A stretch of DNA of 64,000 nucleotides from Benincasa hispida. Taxonomy: Eukaryota; Streptophyta; Magnoliopsida; Cucurbitales; Cucurbitaceae. The notes below the pieces were generated by a model, which had not been told where the DNA came from, searched no databases, and saw nothing but the letters and a program-made list of their open reading frames with translations. The stretch lies in the NCBI RefSeq assembly GCF_009727055.1, contig NC_052350.1, forward strand, positions 19,127,789-19,191,788, in the 5' to 3' direction. Made by a program: the position numbers and the translations under genes. Shown here piece after piece: positions 1 to 11,464 of the stretch; the stretch's first letter is position 1; each line of letters begins with the position of its first letter.

Positions 1-525
1 TATCCATTTTTTGTCGTCGTCGTCATCCTCATCGTCATCATCGTCGTCTTCTAAATCAAACTCTCAATTCAAATTATTGGTGGAAATAGTTTATTTTTTT
101 AGTAATATATGGAACATATTTTTTTTTGGGCAAATATATTGAATTGGAATAAAACGAAGAGATCTTCATAGCCTAAGGTCAAGGCACAATCAAAGTACAA
201 TCACAACCAAAGGAATTAAGAACAACAAGAATAAAGATCTAAAGAAAGGCATACATAACTTAAGAAAAAAGGTCCCAAGGAGGAGAACCTGCTTGAGTCT
301 CTCAATAGAAGCCCCTAGCCACTATGAACAACAAAGAAAAAACTCGGATCACATAACTAACTAGTTGAGGAGGATGCAAGGTAGCTCCATGGACACAAAG
401 ATTACACTCACACCAAATATAAATAACAATATACCAAACGACTCTCCAACCTTACGCCTCAATCGATTTTCTGCACTAGAGTGACAAATCAAAATGAGTT
501 ATGTATCCCAATTTAAGGAAATTGA
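1..525 (-). pseudogene. Decayed LINE 3' end (probable zf-RVT tail)
   Basis: Read on the minus strand, this stretch gives weak, stop-interrupted similarity to the last part of a plant LINE ORF2 (the region after the zf-RVT cysteine cluster). It is best understood as the continuation of the LINE seen at 2163-3610, from which it is separated by an inserted LTR fragment. The first 60 bases are a GTC/ATC-rich simple sequence. Assignment rests mainly on position and orientation; the protein similarity on its own is weak. Confidence 0.35.
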
Positions 526-2162
526 ATCCCAGTGGAAGCGCGAGATCATGTTCTTTGATTCTTGAAACAATTAAAAATACAAATAATCAAGAAAGGGGTT
601 AAGCAACATACCTTTGCCGATCCACAATTGCAACAAAATCTTCTCTTGAAACTGGTTGTCTCCTTCTTGAATTCTTCCAATTCCATGAGATTTTTCTTGT
701 TATGACTCTGGTAAGGATCCGGTTTATAGGAATTACTTCAGAAGAAAAATTTCATAGAACTTTTCTAAGAAAATTAGGAGAATTTCTAGAGGGAAAGTTT
801 TAGAGTAATCATCAAGATTATTCTTGTTCTAGAGAGTTTGTTCTATGACGGGTCCCAAAGGTCCTATTTATAGAATTTGATGGGTTACTCTTAATTCAAT
901 TGGGATAACCCTTCTATAGAGATTTAAAATTAAATATTTAATAATATCCAAGATTAATAAATATCCACCCAAATAATATCTCATATTAAATGGTTTAAAA
1001 TATTTAAATCATATTTAAATATTTATCTTCTATAGAATCTTTAATTTGAATCAAGTTCAAATTAAATAATTAATTGTTTGAATCCAATTCAAATTAATTA
1101 ATTAATTCTTTCTCCAATTATTAATTTAAATCTTATTTAAATTAAATAACTTAATTACATGGATCTCATTCAAATAATTAATTATTTGAATTATATTCAA
1201 AATAAATCAATTCTCCCGTTATCTTTTTAATTTGTATCTTTTTCAAATTAAATAATTTATTTATTTATATGGATCTCATCCAAATAAATAATTAATTATT
1301 TGAATCATATTCAAATAAATCAATATTTCATATTATAAAGTTATAATTTGATTCTCATTCAAATAAACTTTATAATAAATTATGTTATTAATTGTACAAT
1401 TAATATTTTTCCTTATAAATTTGAACATTTCAAATTTTCTTTCAATGTAGTTGGTCCTTGTTGGTCCTTGGTGAACTAGCAAGGGAACCTTATGAACCCA
1501 GGGCAACCACTATAGACCTATAGTTGAACTTTTATACACTATAGATAAGTTGTGTTCATGGATATAATCAATACAAGCAAATGGATCCATCACGAGTTGT
1601 TCATAATTACAGTTCGGTTAAATGTTTGTTTTACCCCTATAATTACCTCTTTTCCTTAAGTTCCACTAATTCCTAACAAGTTGTTTATGATCTAACCATA
1701 AATTAAGCCCCTCTCGAGCCAGTGAGAGGGTGGGCCCCTTGTTCAAGATCCGAAACCATTATTTAAGGAAACTACTTATCTACTTACTCTATGTAGGAAG
1801 GTGCAAATTCCATCTTGTGAAGTTATGTTCCCAGCTTCCCATTTAGTCAAAGTTCCCAAAATGGTAGGCTTATTGAATCAGCAACTTGAGCCACTCTTAC
1901 TCAGGCAAATCAAAGGATTGACCTCATAGACAGGAGCTCATAAATCAATCAAGATTAAGATCGAGTCGTGCATGATCATCATATGAAATATTATTCTCAT
2001 CAATTAATGGATTTACAAAGAGATATTAAATATTTCGCGGTTCGGTCTTATACAAACTCTTTGTATAGGATACCTCCACTCACATGTCTCCACATGAACG
2101 GTTTGGATTAAACCATTTGTAACTATTACAAAATGAGCTGTATCCATAGATTCAACTCTACC
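526..2162 (-). mobile_element. Copia-family LTR fragment, minus orientation
   Basis: This is an LTR-only piece of the same family as the LTRs of the copia element at 46417-56284. On the minus strand it shows the family landmarks in order: the tatacaaagagtttgtata block (about 2045-2065), the serial blocks near 1740-1900, the AT-rich core with repeated attcaaat/atttgaat words (900-1430), and the terminal gcttcc block near 535. The first roughly 210 bases of the LTR are missing. Its right edge is fused in frame to LINE zf-RVT sequence, so a 69-codon chimeric reading frame crosses the junction near 2160. No target duplication was found. Confidence 0.7.
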
Positions 2163-3610
2163 AATGCATATAATACATACACTAGGAACACCAAAATACC
2201 TCCTACTGATATGATCACACATCTGTAATCAATTTTGAATAGCAAGCCAAACAATAAAAGAATGTTCAGGAATATAACCTCCAAATAAAAAAAGATTAAA
2301 CCAAGCCACTACAAGGTGCTTAGGCTGCAAGGAATTCCTAACATTAACGACTAAAAGCAGTTCTGAGCGACAAAAGAGCTAGGTCACACGATCCTCCCTT
2401 CTAACCTTGTAGCCACTATCGATTGTACTTGCTTAAAGAGATCAACCAGCTCACTAGAGTTAGAAGGCCAATTCCAAGTCCCATCAATGTGAAGGAAATC
2501 ACCAACCTTAGCATGAAGGGAACTATTCGCATCCAATATAACCACAATATTAAATTGCTACAGAATATAACCCCTTTCCAACCAAGAGTAAACCCAAACT
2601 GAACATTGACAATTATCTCCAATAGATAATTAAACTAAGGGTAGAAAGTTATCCCGAATACAAAGAATAGCTCGCCGACACCAATACAATGATCTAGAGG
2701 AACTAATCGTCCAAATACTTCAATTCAACTACAAAACCTATAAGCCTCCACCCGGTAATCCACGAAGATCCTAAGCAAATAAAAATAAGTCATAATACCA
2801 ACAACATTCCAAGAAGGAATTTAACATATACCAATACCACCCTCGTAGAACGGAAGGCAACCATTTGACCAAGTAACCTTTGCCCTACCAATACTGTCAA
2901 ATCCTTTATAGAGATAGAATTAAAGTAAACGAATCTAGGTTTTGAATTACTTTAGTAGGAAAAACAAGCAAATTAGCCCAATAAACCTGAAAACACTGAA
3001 GAAGAGAACATATAAGTTGTAATCAACTAGCTTAAGACAAAACCCTAGTTGGCCAACTCCTTACACGGTCAGTAACCTTCTCCAATAGAGGCAAACAATC
3101 TACATATGAGAGTTTGTCGAAGATGAGAGACAAGCCAAGATATCAAACAAGGAGAGATACCAACATGAATCCCATGAACGTTGAAAGAGCCTCAGCCTCA
3201 TTTGGAACAACATCAACACTAATCAATGAACTTTTCCATCATTAGCAACAAGACTAGACAATCGATGGATGGAAAATTATCAAGGCTTTCTATCAATCAA
3301 ATAATATTAACATTCACAATCAAACACTTCAACTAACAAGTAGTCTTAGTAGCAAGACCAAGTCAAAACACAAGGAGCCTAAGATAAACTTCTCTAAGCT
3401 AAATCGTCATTAAAAAATAATAAAAAGGGGAGGGGGGGTGGGAGGTGAGTTTGAGTTGACAACAAAACTAAATTGCATGAATTTAAAGTGTAGAAAGTAA
3501 GATAGATTGAGAGAGAGAAAGAGAGTGATGCACGAGATTACCTTCGCTAATTAAGAGATCGTTGGCCAGCTATGGTTTAATCCATTGATTAATCATGCAA
3601 AGGTTCTTGG
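2163..3610 (-). pseudogene. Decayed LINE ORF2: RT active site to zf-RVT
   Basis: The minus strand reads, with stops and frameshifts, through the second half of a plant non-LTR reverse transcriptase. There is an ANDLLI box near 3565 (normally FADDLLIF, so one catalytic Asp is changed), then a YLGLSLIFDKLSYVD-like stretch, VRSWPTRVLS, a KVTWSNGCLPFYEGGIGI-like block, HSFIVWLAIQN, and a partial zf-RVT GVPSVCIICIGRVES ending near 2163. The order and spacing match LINE ORF2 thumb and zinc-knuckle regions. The element is dead. The RT part upstream of the active site lies at 15180-15600, on the other side of the LTR block. Confidence 0.75.
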
Positions 3611-5165
3611 TGTTGAGATTTATGTCCTAAATCTCGTAGTTTGCATTATATAAACAATATTCATTTATTTAATAAAATAAAGGATTGTTTTTATTTAACT
3701 TTTAGTCTTATGTAACTCAATCCAATAAATTAAGATCCAAATTTATTTTATGTAGCTTGAACAGTATGTGGTAGATATACAAGTGGATCGCGTTCAAGTA
3801 ATAATCTAAAAGGTTTGTAGTATATGGATAAGGCTGGGTGTCTTATCCTGATGACACTATGGATATGACTCACTTTGTAAATGTTACAAACGATTTAATT
3901 CAAATCATTCATATGGAAACATGCAAGTGGAGTTATTCTATACAAAGAGTTTATATACGACCGAACCATGAAATGATTAATCTCTCTTTATAACACTGTT
4001 GACTGAAGAGATTAACATTTCCTAGGATAACTGAATGTAACTTGATCCCGATCCTAAGTGAGTTATGAACTTCTGTCTATGAGGATAGTCCTTTGATATG
4101 TATGGGTGAGAGTGTCCCATGTCCTAATTCAATAAGCCTACCATCTTAGGGACTTGTTTAAGTAGGAAGCTAGGAACATAGCTACACAAGATGAAATTCA
4201 CTTTTTCTTCCCGTCTTTAGAGTAAGTAGATGACTTGCTCTCTTAAGAGCTGATTCTGTGTCTTGAACAATGAGACCTTATCCTCTCACTGGCTCGAAAG
4301 AGATTTAATTTATAGTTGGACTATAAATTGATTGTTCATTAGAGGGATTAGTGGTACTTAAGGAGTAAGAGGTAATTACAGGGGTAAAATGATATTTTGA
4401 CCCAGCTACAATTACAAGCAATTTGTAGAGGGTCGACTTACTGATAATGGTTATATCCATGGACATAGAAATATATCTACAGTGCGAAGAGTGCAACTAT
4501 GGATCTTTGGTGGAGTGATCCACAGTTAATGATGTAGATTAATTTTACTAAAGAGTTTAAGTAATTAATCTCGTATCATTGGAGCTTCTAATTAGGTTCC
4601 TCTGCTAGCTCACTAAGGGTAAACACAAGAATTAGTTTGTTTTTGATAAATTTGAATTATTCAAATTCAATAAGGGAATGTGCATTAATTGTATGAGATA
4701 CAATTAATATAATGTATAGAAATATATTATAATATAAAGTTAATTTTGAATTAGATTCAAATATTAAATTTATATGAATAAGATTCATATAATGAGAGAA
4801 TTATATGTTAATTGTATATGATACAATTAATATACCGTATATAGATACATTATATTATATAAAGTTTATTTTGAATTAGATTCAAAATTAAACTCTATAA
4901 TATGGGAGAATAATATATATTTGAACAAGATTCAAATATTAAATAATATGAATTAGATTCATATTTAAACTATATGTTATGAGAGAGAAATACATTTGAA
5001 TATGATTCATATGTAATATTAATGAAATATATGATATTTAACTAATTAGATTAATTAATATTTTTATTAAATTAAATTAAATTAAATAAGATTTAATTTA
5101 ACTTTAGTTGAATTTTAACTCTCCATGGTTAAGGGGAGTCAATAGTGAGTTAAGGGAAGTTACAT
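3611..5165 (+). mobile_element. Copia-family LTR, plus orientation
   Basis: An LTR-only copy starting with TGTTGAG at 3611. It contains the family landmarks: tatacaagtgg near 3778, gtatatggataaggctggg near 3820, tacaaagagttt near 3938, a cattagagggattagtggta block near 4337, and the AT-rich atttgaat core at 4640-5110. It ends close to 5165, where it meets an oppositely oriented copy tail to tail. There is no protein-coding internal region on either side, so it is an LTR fragment or solo LTR. It interrupts the LINE that continues at 15180. Confidence 0.75.
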
Positions 5166-6631
5166 GTGAAGGGATAGGAATTCCCTGGAGCGGAAGCAAT
5201 TAGACGCATTAATCTCTTATTTCAGTTTACAGAACGTAGAAAATTCAGAGTGACGAAAACCATGGAAAAACATAAACCTAAGCACGCTTTCTACAGTGCA
5301 AATTAGAGAGGAAGAGATTAAGAAATCACTTAACTGTTGAAGACCAATTCTTCACGTTCCTCTCCAATTCGTGTTGTCTTTTCCCAATCCCACAAATACA
5401 GCAACCGGACACCACCATGGGGTCTTCCTTGTTATTCTCAAGGACGGGAACCGTGCAAAGTTGTGGACTTGCATATAAGTTTGGCATGAAGGAATGAGTA
5501 AAGATTTGAAAGAAAAAATTATTCTCTATAAACAACACAGATAGAAGGAGAAGAACTAAAGAGTGAGTGAGAGAGAGAGAACTTTTTATCTCTACATTTG
5601 TTACGTGGGAGAATGAGAGATTAAGGGGTGAGGGAATTGTAATTCCCTCTTCTTTATTAAATGATTAAATTCAAGTTCTAAATTTGAATTTTATATATAC
5701 ATTAACCACTTTAATATATATTTAAACTATATGTTATATCACATAAAACATATAACCTATAGTTAATATTATATCACATATAACATAAACTATAGTTTAT
5801 TGTTCTCTCAAATAACCTAAGGTATTAATATGAATAATTTATATAAATAATAATTGAGTCATATTCAAATTATAACATCTCTCAATAAATTATATAAATT
5901 TAATAAGAATCATATTCATATTAACTTTAACATATAGTTCCTATACGAATAATATTCATATAATTAATATTTGAATAATATTCAAACGTTTATTTGTCTC
6001 ATAAAACTATATAAATTTAATATGAATCATATTCACATGAAATTATAAAATATAGTTTTTATATGAATAATATTCATATAATTAATATTTGAATCATATT
6101 CAAATATTTATTTCTCCCAAAAAATTATATCTAAATTTAATATGAACATATTCACATTTTAACATATAGTTTTTATATGAATCATATTCATATAATTAAT
6201 ATTTAAATCATATTCAAATATTTATTTCTCTCATAAAAATGTATTAACATACACTATATTATATAATGCATCAATATACACTATTTAATTGTATCTTATA
6301 ATTTCCTTTAATTAATTTGAACAATTCAAATTACATCAAAATTGATTTGATTCCCATTAGTCTTCATTAAGCTAACGAGAGGACCTTATGGACCTATAGA
6401 TTGAAGCTCCAATGATACGAGATTAATTGATTAAACTCTTTTAATCAAATTAATCAGCATTCATTAACTACTGGTCACTCCACTAAAGACCGACCGTTGA
6501 ACTCTTCACACTATAGATATATTTCTATATCCATTGGATAGAATCAATCAACAGTGTGTTGACCCTTCACAAATCGCTTGTAAGTACAATTGGATTAAAT
6601 TACTGTTTTACCCCTGTAGTTACATCTAACT

Positions 6632-6636
6632 CCTTA
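6632..6636. repeat. Target-site duplication CCTTA, left copy
   Basis: CCTTA immediately left of the 2.53 kb insertion is repeated exactly at 9170-9174 immediately right of it. Other copies of the host LTR (for example near 12755) have a single copy of the equivalent sequence, which supports the reading as a 5 bp target-site duplication typical of LTR retrotransposons. Confidence 0.8.
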
Positions 6637-9169
6637 TATAAAACCCGCACCTTACTTTCCCCTTTTTCATTATGTTTATTGTGTTAAGCAAAATGTTGGG
6701 TTAAATATATAAGTTAGATTGGATTTGTGCATTTTGAGGTAAAAGATAAGTTTGAAGAAGGAAAATGTTCAAGTAAGGAAATTTAGCTCTCGGTTACTTA
6801 TTATTCTGGCCTTGTAAAGAGAATTTCTGGCTAACTGTCGATCGTGTTAAAGGGTGATTGAGCGTTGAGTGAGCACTAAGCAGGCATCGAGTAAATGTTG
6901 TCGAGTGTCAAGTACAAGTCATCGAGGAAGGGTCGAGTGTCGAGTGTAAGGAATCGAGGAAGGGTCGAGCATCGAGTATAAGTGATCGAGGAAGGGGTCG
7001 AGCGTCGAGGGTAAGCGAGGAAGGGTCGCGTGTCGAGCACGAGCTCGAGTAAGAAGCGTGCACCGAGTAAGCTCCCAACACCTAGTTTCCCATTGAGTAT
7101 CGAGTCCTTCCATCGAGTATTTAACAGAGAGCCATAAAATCTTCCATCGAGTAAGGACCTTCCTCCATCGTGTTTTCCCAGCGAGGATCGAGTTGCTCGA
7201 AATGCTCAGTTTTAAATACTCAATTTTAAATTTCTATTTTAGTTACCTGGACAAATGGCTTAATCTCGACCCTTAATCTCCACTAGTGGTTGAGGTGGCT
7301 TAAGGAGATTTCATGCAAAGGGCTAGACAATAGTATAAAAAAGGAAGAGAATTTCAAGGGCTTGTTTTGGACGATTTGCTAGAGCAAACCAGACGAACTT
7401 ATACCATTGGAAAGCGCTATGAGTCCAGTTTCTGAAATCGAGTTTTTGGAATGGAGTTCCTACTGGAAAGAGGGCCGAAAAGGAAGGAAGAGTCGAAGGT
7501 TCATTTTCGGGCATTTTCAGGCACTCTACGAAGAAACGTAGATCTAGACCGAACCACTTAGATTTTCAAGCCAAAACTTCAAGGTATTATCTGAACACCA
7601 TTTCAAGTGAGTTTGTAGAAGGAAACTTGGTAAGAAAAGGTCTAGGGTTTGAGTTACATATTTTGGAAGTTAAACCTATAATCTTTGCTTAAGTGGGGAG
7701 TTACGGTTAGGGCTTTCGGGAAAGATTTGAAGGCCCAGGTTAAGCCACAAGGAGTTTCAAGCTGAAACTTTGAGGTAACATAACAAAATTTTGAACATGT
7801 TTAGAGAAGGAACTTTCTTAAAATAAGGTCTAATTTTTTAAGTTATTTACGTTAGAATTTGAATCTGGAAATGTTGGACGAACAGGCAACCCCTTGCTAA
7901 GTATGAACTTAGTTAAAAGAGTAGTCTCAAAAGGGAGGCCAAAGTAACAACTGAATTCTTATTCTTTTATGTGTAGAAGCTACGTCCATTAGAGAGGCCT
8001 ACAAAACTTAGGAAGAACCAAGCCCAAAGATCTGTGAGTGACTAAATGTTTTCAAATATGTTCACAAAAGGGACATGCGTTCCAAATGAATTTTATGCTA
8101 ACGTTCATGGGTTTTCCAAGAAACTAAAGTTTATACTTATGTTTTAAAGAGTTCATGTAATTTTCTAAGCATGATGTTTTAAGTTATTTAAATGAGTTTT
8201 ATTAATCCTAGCGTATGTTAAGAATGTATGAAAGAGTATTGCAACTACATGTTATTAATTGTGAAGTATGTATGTTGAATGGTAATAATGCTCTTAGGGC
8301 GAAAGCTAAGTAAATGCTAAGCCTAAAGCTTATGATGCTCAAATTTTCTATGAATGTTACGTTTCTAATATACTGGGTTACGAAGATATAGAAGGTATTC
8401 GAGGAAGTACCTAAGATATCCGAGGAAGTACCTAAGGTGTTGACGGTACTTAGTATACTCCACGTGCACGTAGGTAGTTCTTTATGAGAGACCGAAGTAT
8501 GGGTCTTCTGGCTACAATCTTTATAATGGGATCGAAGTATGGGTCTCACGACCATGAATAGACGTTGGGAGCTTAAGCTATGAATGCTAGTTCTCAACTA
8601 AAGTTTGATAGTATGATTGATTATAACACTATAATTAATGAATGATACGATGCAAGTTGCTTGAGATTATTTTCTAGCATGTTATTTATTTACATTAAAG
8701 CATATGAAAGGCTTGAGAAGAAATGTATTTCTATGAGTCATTCACTAGGCAACCAACTCACAGTTTTTAAATGTTTTCCTTTTTCCCAGGTAGCAGTCAA
8801 TTCCTTCGCGATTGAATCCACTGCAGCTTGCCACCCAAAGTTTGGTGACCTTAGGAAGAAGTTTAGGTGAAGCTTGTTTTGATGTACATATATTTAGAAA
8901 GAATTCGGGGACTTGTAAAACTTATTTTCTTTTGGGACCCATGTTTATTTTTATCATTTTATTTCGTTGGACATATGTTTGATTTTGGAACTGTAATTAA
9001 GTCTTATGCTGGTTAACTTCATGGTTGTGTTATTGCTAATTAGTTTTGCATATTGAGGTTTTAAGCAGGTTCACTTAAGTTAGGCAGTAAGTGCTGGCAA
9101 GTAGGTCGGTAACTACTACCGTCATATCCTCTTTTGGTTTTAGAGGGTAAACCGGGAGGGGGTGTGACA
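6637..9169 (-). mobile_element. Solo LTR, about 2.53 kb, probably Ty3/gypsy
   Basis: The insert is bounded by a perfect CCTTA duplication. On the minus strand it begins TGTCACACCCCCTCC, a common start for large plant gypsy LTRs. On the plus strand its left end is TATAAAACCC, one change away from the expected TGTAAAACCC, so the TG...CA termini are nearly intact. No primer site, polypurine tract or reverse-transcriptase similarity is present inside, so it is a solo LTR left by recombination between two LTRs rather than a truncated element. It carries a tandem gtcgag repeat near 6905-7040. Reading frames of 60-130 codons inside it have no recognisable domain. Confidence 0.8.
6905..7045. repeat. 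Tandem gtcgag/gatcgaggaaggg repeat, about four units
   Basis: About four degenerate units of roughly 33-35 bp, each with a gtcgag-ntcgag-gtaag core followed by gatcgaggaaggg, lie near the left end of the solo LTR. Further scattered tcgag words continue to about 7200. The units are rich in CpG compared with the AT-rich surroundings. Confidence 0.7.
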
Positions 9170-9174
9170 CCTTA
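9170..9174. repeat. Target-site duplication CCTTA, right copy
   Basis: Exact repeat of 6632-6636, directly after the TGTGACA terminus of the solo LTR. Confidence 0.8.
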
Positions 9175-9879
9175 ATTACCACTGATCCCTCTAATGAACA
9201 ATTAGTCATAGTTCAATTATGACCAAACCCCTTTCAGACCAGGAGATGGTGAGACACCTCATTGTTCAAGTCCCGAAATCAGCTCTTAAGGAAGTAATTT
9301 ATCTTCTTACCTTAACTATAGGGAATGAGTGAATTCCTTCTTGTATAGTTGTGTTCTCAACTCCCAAATCAAATGAATCCCCAAAATGGTAGGCTTATTG
9401 AGTCTGTAAATCTGGTCATTCTCGAATCAAAAGCTTTCCCTCATAGGTAGGAGTCACAACTCACTCAAGATTAAGGTCAAGTCACCTAGGTTATTCAAGT
9501 GAAATGTAAGTCTATTCTAGCAACGACGTTATAAAGAGAGACTTAACATTTCATGGTTCAGTCTTTATACAAACTCTTTTGTATAAGACATCCTCACTCA
9601 CATGTCTCCACAAAAATGATCAAAATCAGATCATTTGTTGCACTTTACAACAATTGTAACAACTACAAAACGGGTCGTATCAGTAGTGTTACTAGGATAA
9701 GACACCCAACCTTATTCATGTACTACAGACCATTTAGGTTATCACTTAAACATAATCCACCTATATGTCTCAGATAACCTTGGATTTTAGGTTAATGGAT
9801 AATTGCACAAGTAATATAAAATTAATCAACCATTGATTCAAGTAACATAAAATTATGAGGCTCTAGGGCATACACCCCA

Positions 9880-10345
9880 AAACATGTAACTTCTCCTCTC
9901 CTTCCCCTCCCCTTCTAAAAAAAAAAAGAGTGTAATTTTGAAGATACACAGTGGTTTGTGATTCACTTTCATTCTCTGCAAAAATTTCTTGGTATAGAAA
10001 AATTCTCTCAACTTTCAAGACACACAATTTAGAGAAAATAGTTTATCTACATTATTATTCTTCTCTTTGTATACCAAAAAGGATTCCCACAAACCCAATT
10101 CTTGTCGAAAAATAGAGGAGAAGATCTTGGTGGTAATGTATTGTTCAAAATCGAAGAAGAGTTGTTGAGATTTTGATCACATAAAGGAATTGGAAAAAAT
10201 TGAAGATATGTCTTCAAAGGTAATTCTCTTCTCCTTGAAATTCACTATTCAAAGTATGCTGGTTTTTATTCATGTTTATTCAAGTTTTTCCAAATCAAAT
10301 TTTAATGGCACAAGGCATTCACATGCTTCCGTATTTGGATTCGAT
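9880..10345 (+). mobile_element. Copia-family LTR 3' fragment, plus orientation
   Basis: The last 450 bases or so of a related LTR. It has the cttcaaaggtaattctcttctcc block near 10213 and the acatgcttccgtatttgg terminal block near 10322, equivalent to cttcaagggtaagtcttctc and ccacgcttccactc at 14850-14990. It abuts the outward-facing start of the minus-oriented LTR at 9879, giving another inverted junction. No internal retroelement sequence follows. Confidence 0.5.
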
Positions 10346-10357
10346 CCTTTCACCTAA

Positions 10358-11340
10358 TGCAGATGTCGATTCTTAAATTAAAACTAAGTGTTGTCCCACA
10401 AGTCTATTAACTTAACTAATTGCATTAAACCTTTGGATTGATTAGAACATCAGATTAAATTAGTCAAATCTAAACTAACATATTTCCATTCTTTAGGTTT
10501 CATAATTTTTCTTTGTTGGATGATCTTAGAAAAGCTAGAAATCGAACCATAACTATAACTAAAATCTATTTATACTCAGATTAAATATGTCATGGTCGCA
10601 ATTACGGATAATCACAACATACATAACGTGGGCGAACGAACATACAAGTCCTATAGATTAAGTTATCAGTTTAATCTACTAGCATGTTCATCTTAGAAGT
10701 TCAATCAAAGAATAGAAATCAAGAACAAACAGAAAATCCCAAAGAGCAATACATGAAAAATCTCATATTGATGTTTGAGCCTTTAACCGTTCATCACAAC
10801 ATGAATCCCGATACCAAAATACGAAATAACTTGAAATCTAAAGGAATCTAGTGGGTTTTGGCCAAGAATAGCCAAAATCAAGCCAAGAGCTCTCAAAATC
10901 AGCTAAGTCTTTCCCATTTTAACCTAAAATCGAAGGAAATTATTTATAGAAATTCTGTGGTGCCGTGGTGCTAGGGGACAGTGTTGTGGCACCTTGCCTT
11001 AAAGGGACCGTAGGTGGCAGCGCCAAGGTGGCGCAGCAATGCTGGCGCACGTATTTGCATCTTCAATCTTCGGAGCGTCGTGGCGCTGTCGTTAGTGTTG
11101 TTCTCTGAAACCAATGCATAGTGCGGTGCTACTGCGCTGAGCTTTCTTGGGTCATTTTCTCACTCCTTGAAGCTCAATTGCTCTTTTAGCTTCTAAGTGC
11201 TCCAAATTAACCTCGAATGTCCCGTACACTGGTATCTACCTTTTCAATGCCTGATACCTGTAAAATCACTAAATAAACACATAAAACCAAGTAACAACCT
11301 TGAGTTAAGTGGAGTGAGATAACACATTTCCGGTGCTATC
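10358..11340 (-). mobile_element. Possible Athila-like LTR
   Basis: On the minus strand this stretch begins TGATAGCACCGG, resembling the TGATAAC/TGATAGC starts of Athila-group LTRs. It ends near a TGCA at 10358, so TG...CA termini can be proposed. The interior has a GC-richer block of ggcgc words near 10970-11100 unlike its AT-rich neighbours. No target duplication or coding remnant was found, so the call rests on terminus style and composition only. Confidence 0.35.
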
Positions 11341-11464
11341 AGCAACCATTGAAACCACCTTAAAATTGTCTATACAAAAGAAAGCGAATCATGATCCTAA
11401 TACTAAAAATCATCAAGTCATTCGCAAAACAAAGATGAGTAAGCTTAAGTTCAAGCACAATATG

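Larger units (their letters stand above)
5166..9879 (-). mobile_element. Copia-family LTR, minus orientation, split by a nested insertion
   Basis: The minus-strand LTR begins near 9879 (TGTTTTGGGGTGTATGCC) and ends near 5166. Landmarks run right to left: the start and early blocks at 9175-9879, then the serial actcttcacactatagatat block, the AT-rich core at 5650-6330, and the terminal gcttccgc block near 5190. A separate 2.53 kb solo LTR sits between 6637 and 9169 and splits the copy cleanly. Removing it restores a continuous family sequence (ctccttaattaccactgat). Together with 3611-5165 it forms a tail-to-tail inverted pair. Confidence 0.75.

Noticed and set aside
6900..7200. Regularly spaced repeats that could suggest a CRISPR-like array
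   Set aside because: The units are contiguous degenerate tandem repeats in a plant LTR, with no unique spacers and no associated genes.
8208..8597. 129-codon open frame on the minus strand
   Set aside because: Lies wholly inside the solo LTR, has no recognisable domain and a composition typical of non-coding AT-rich sequence.
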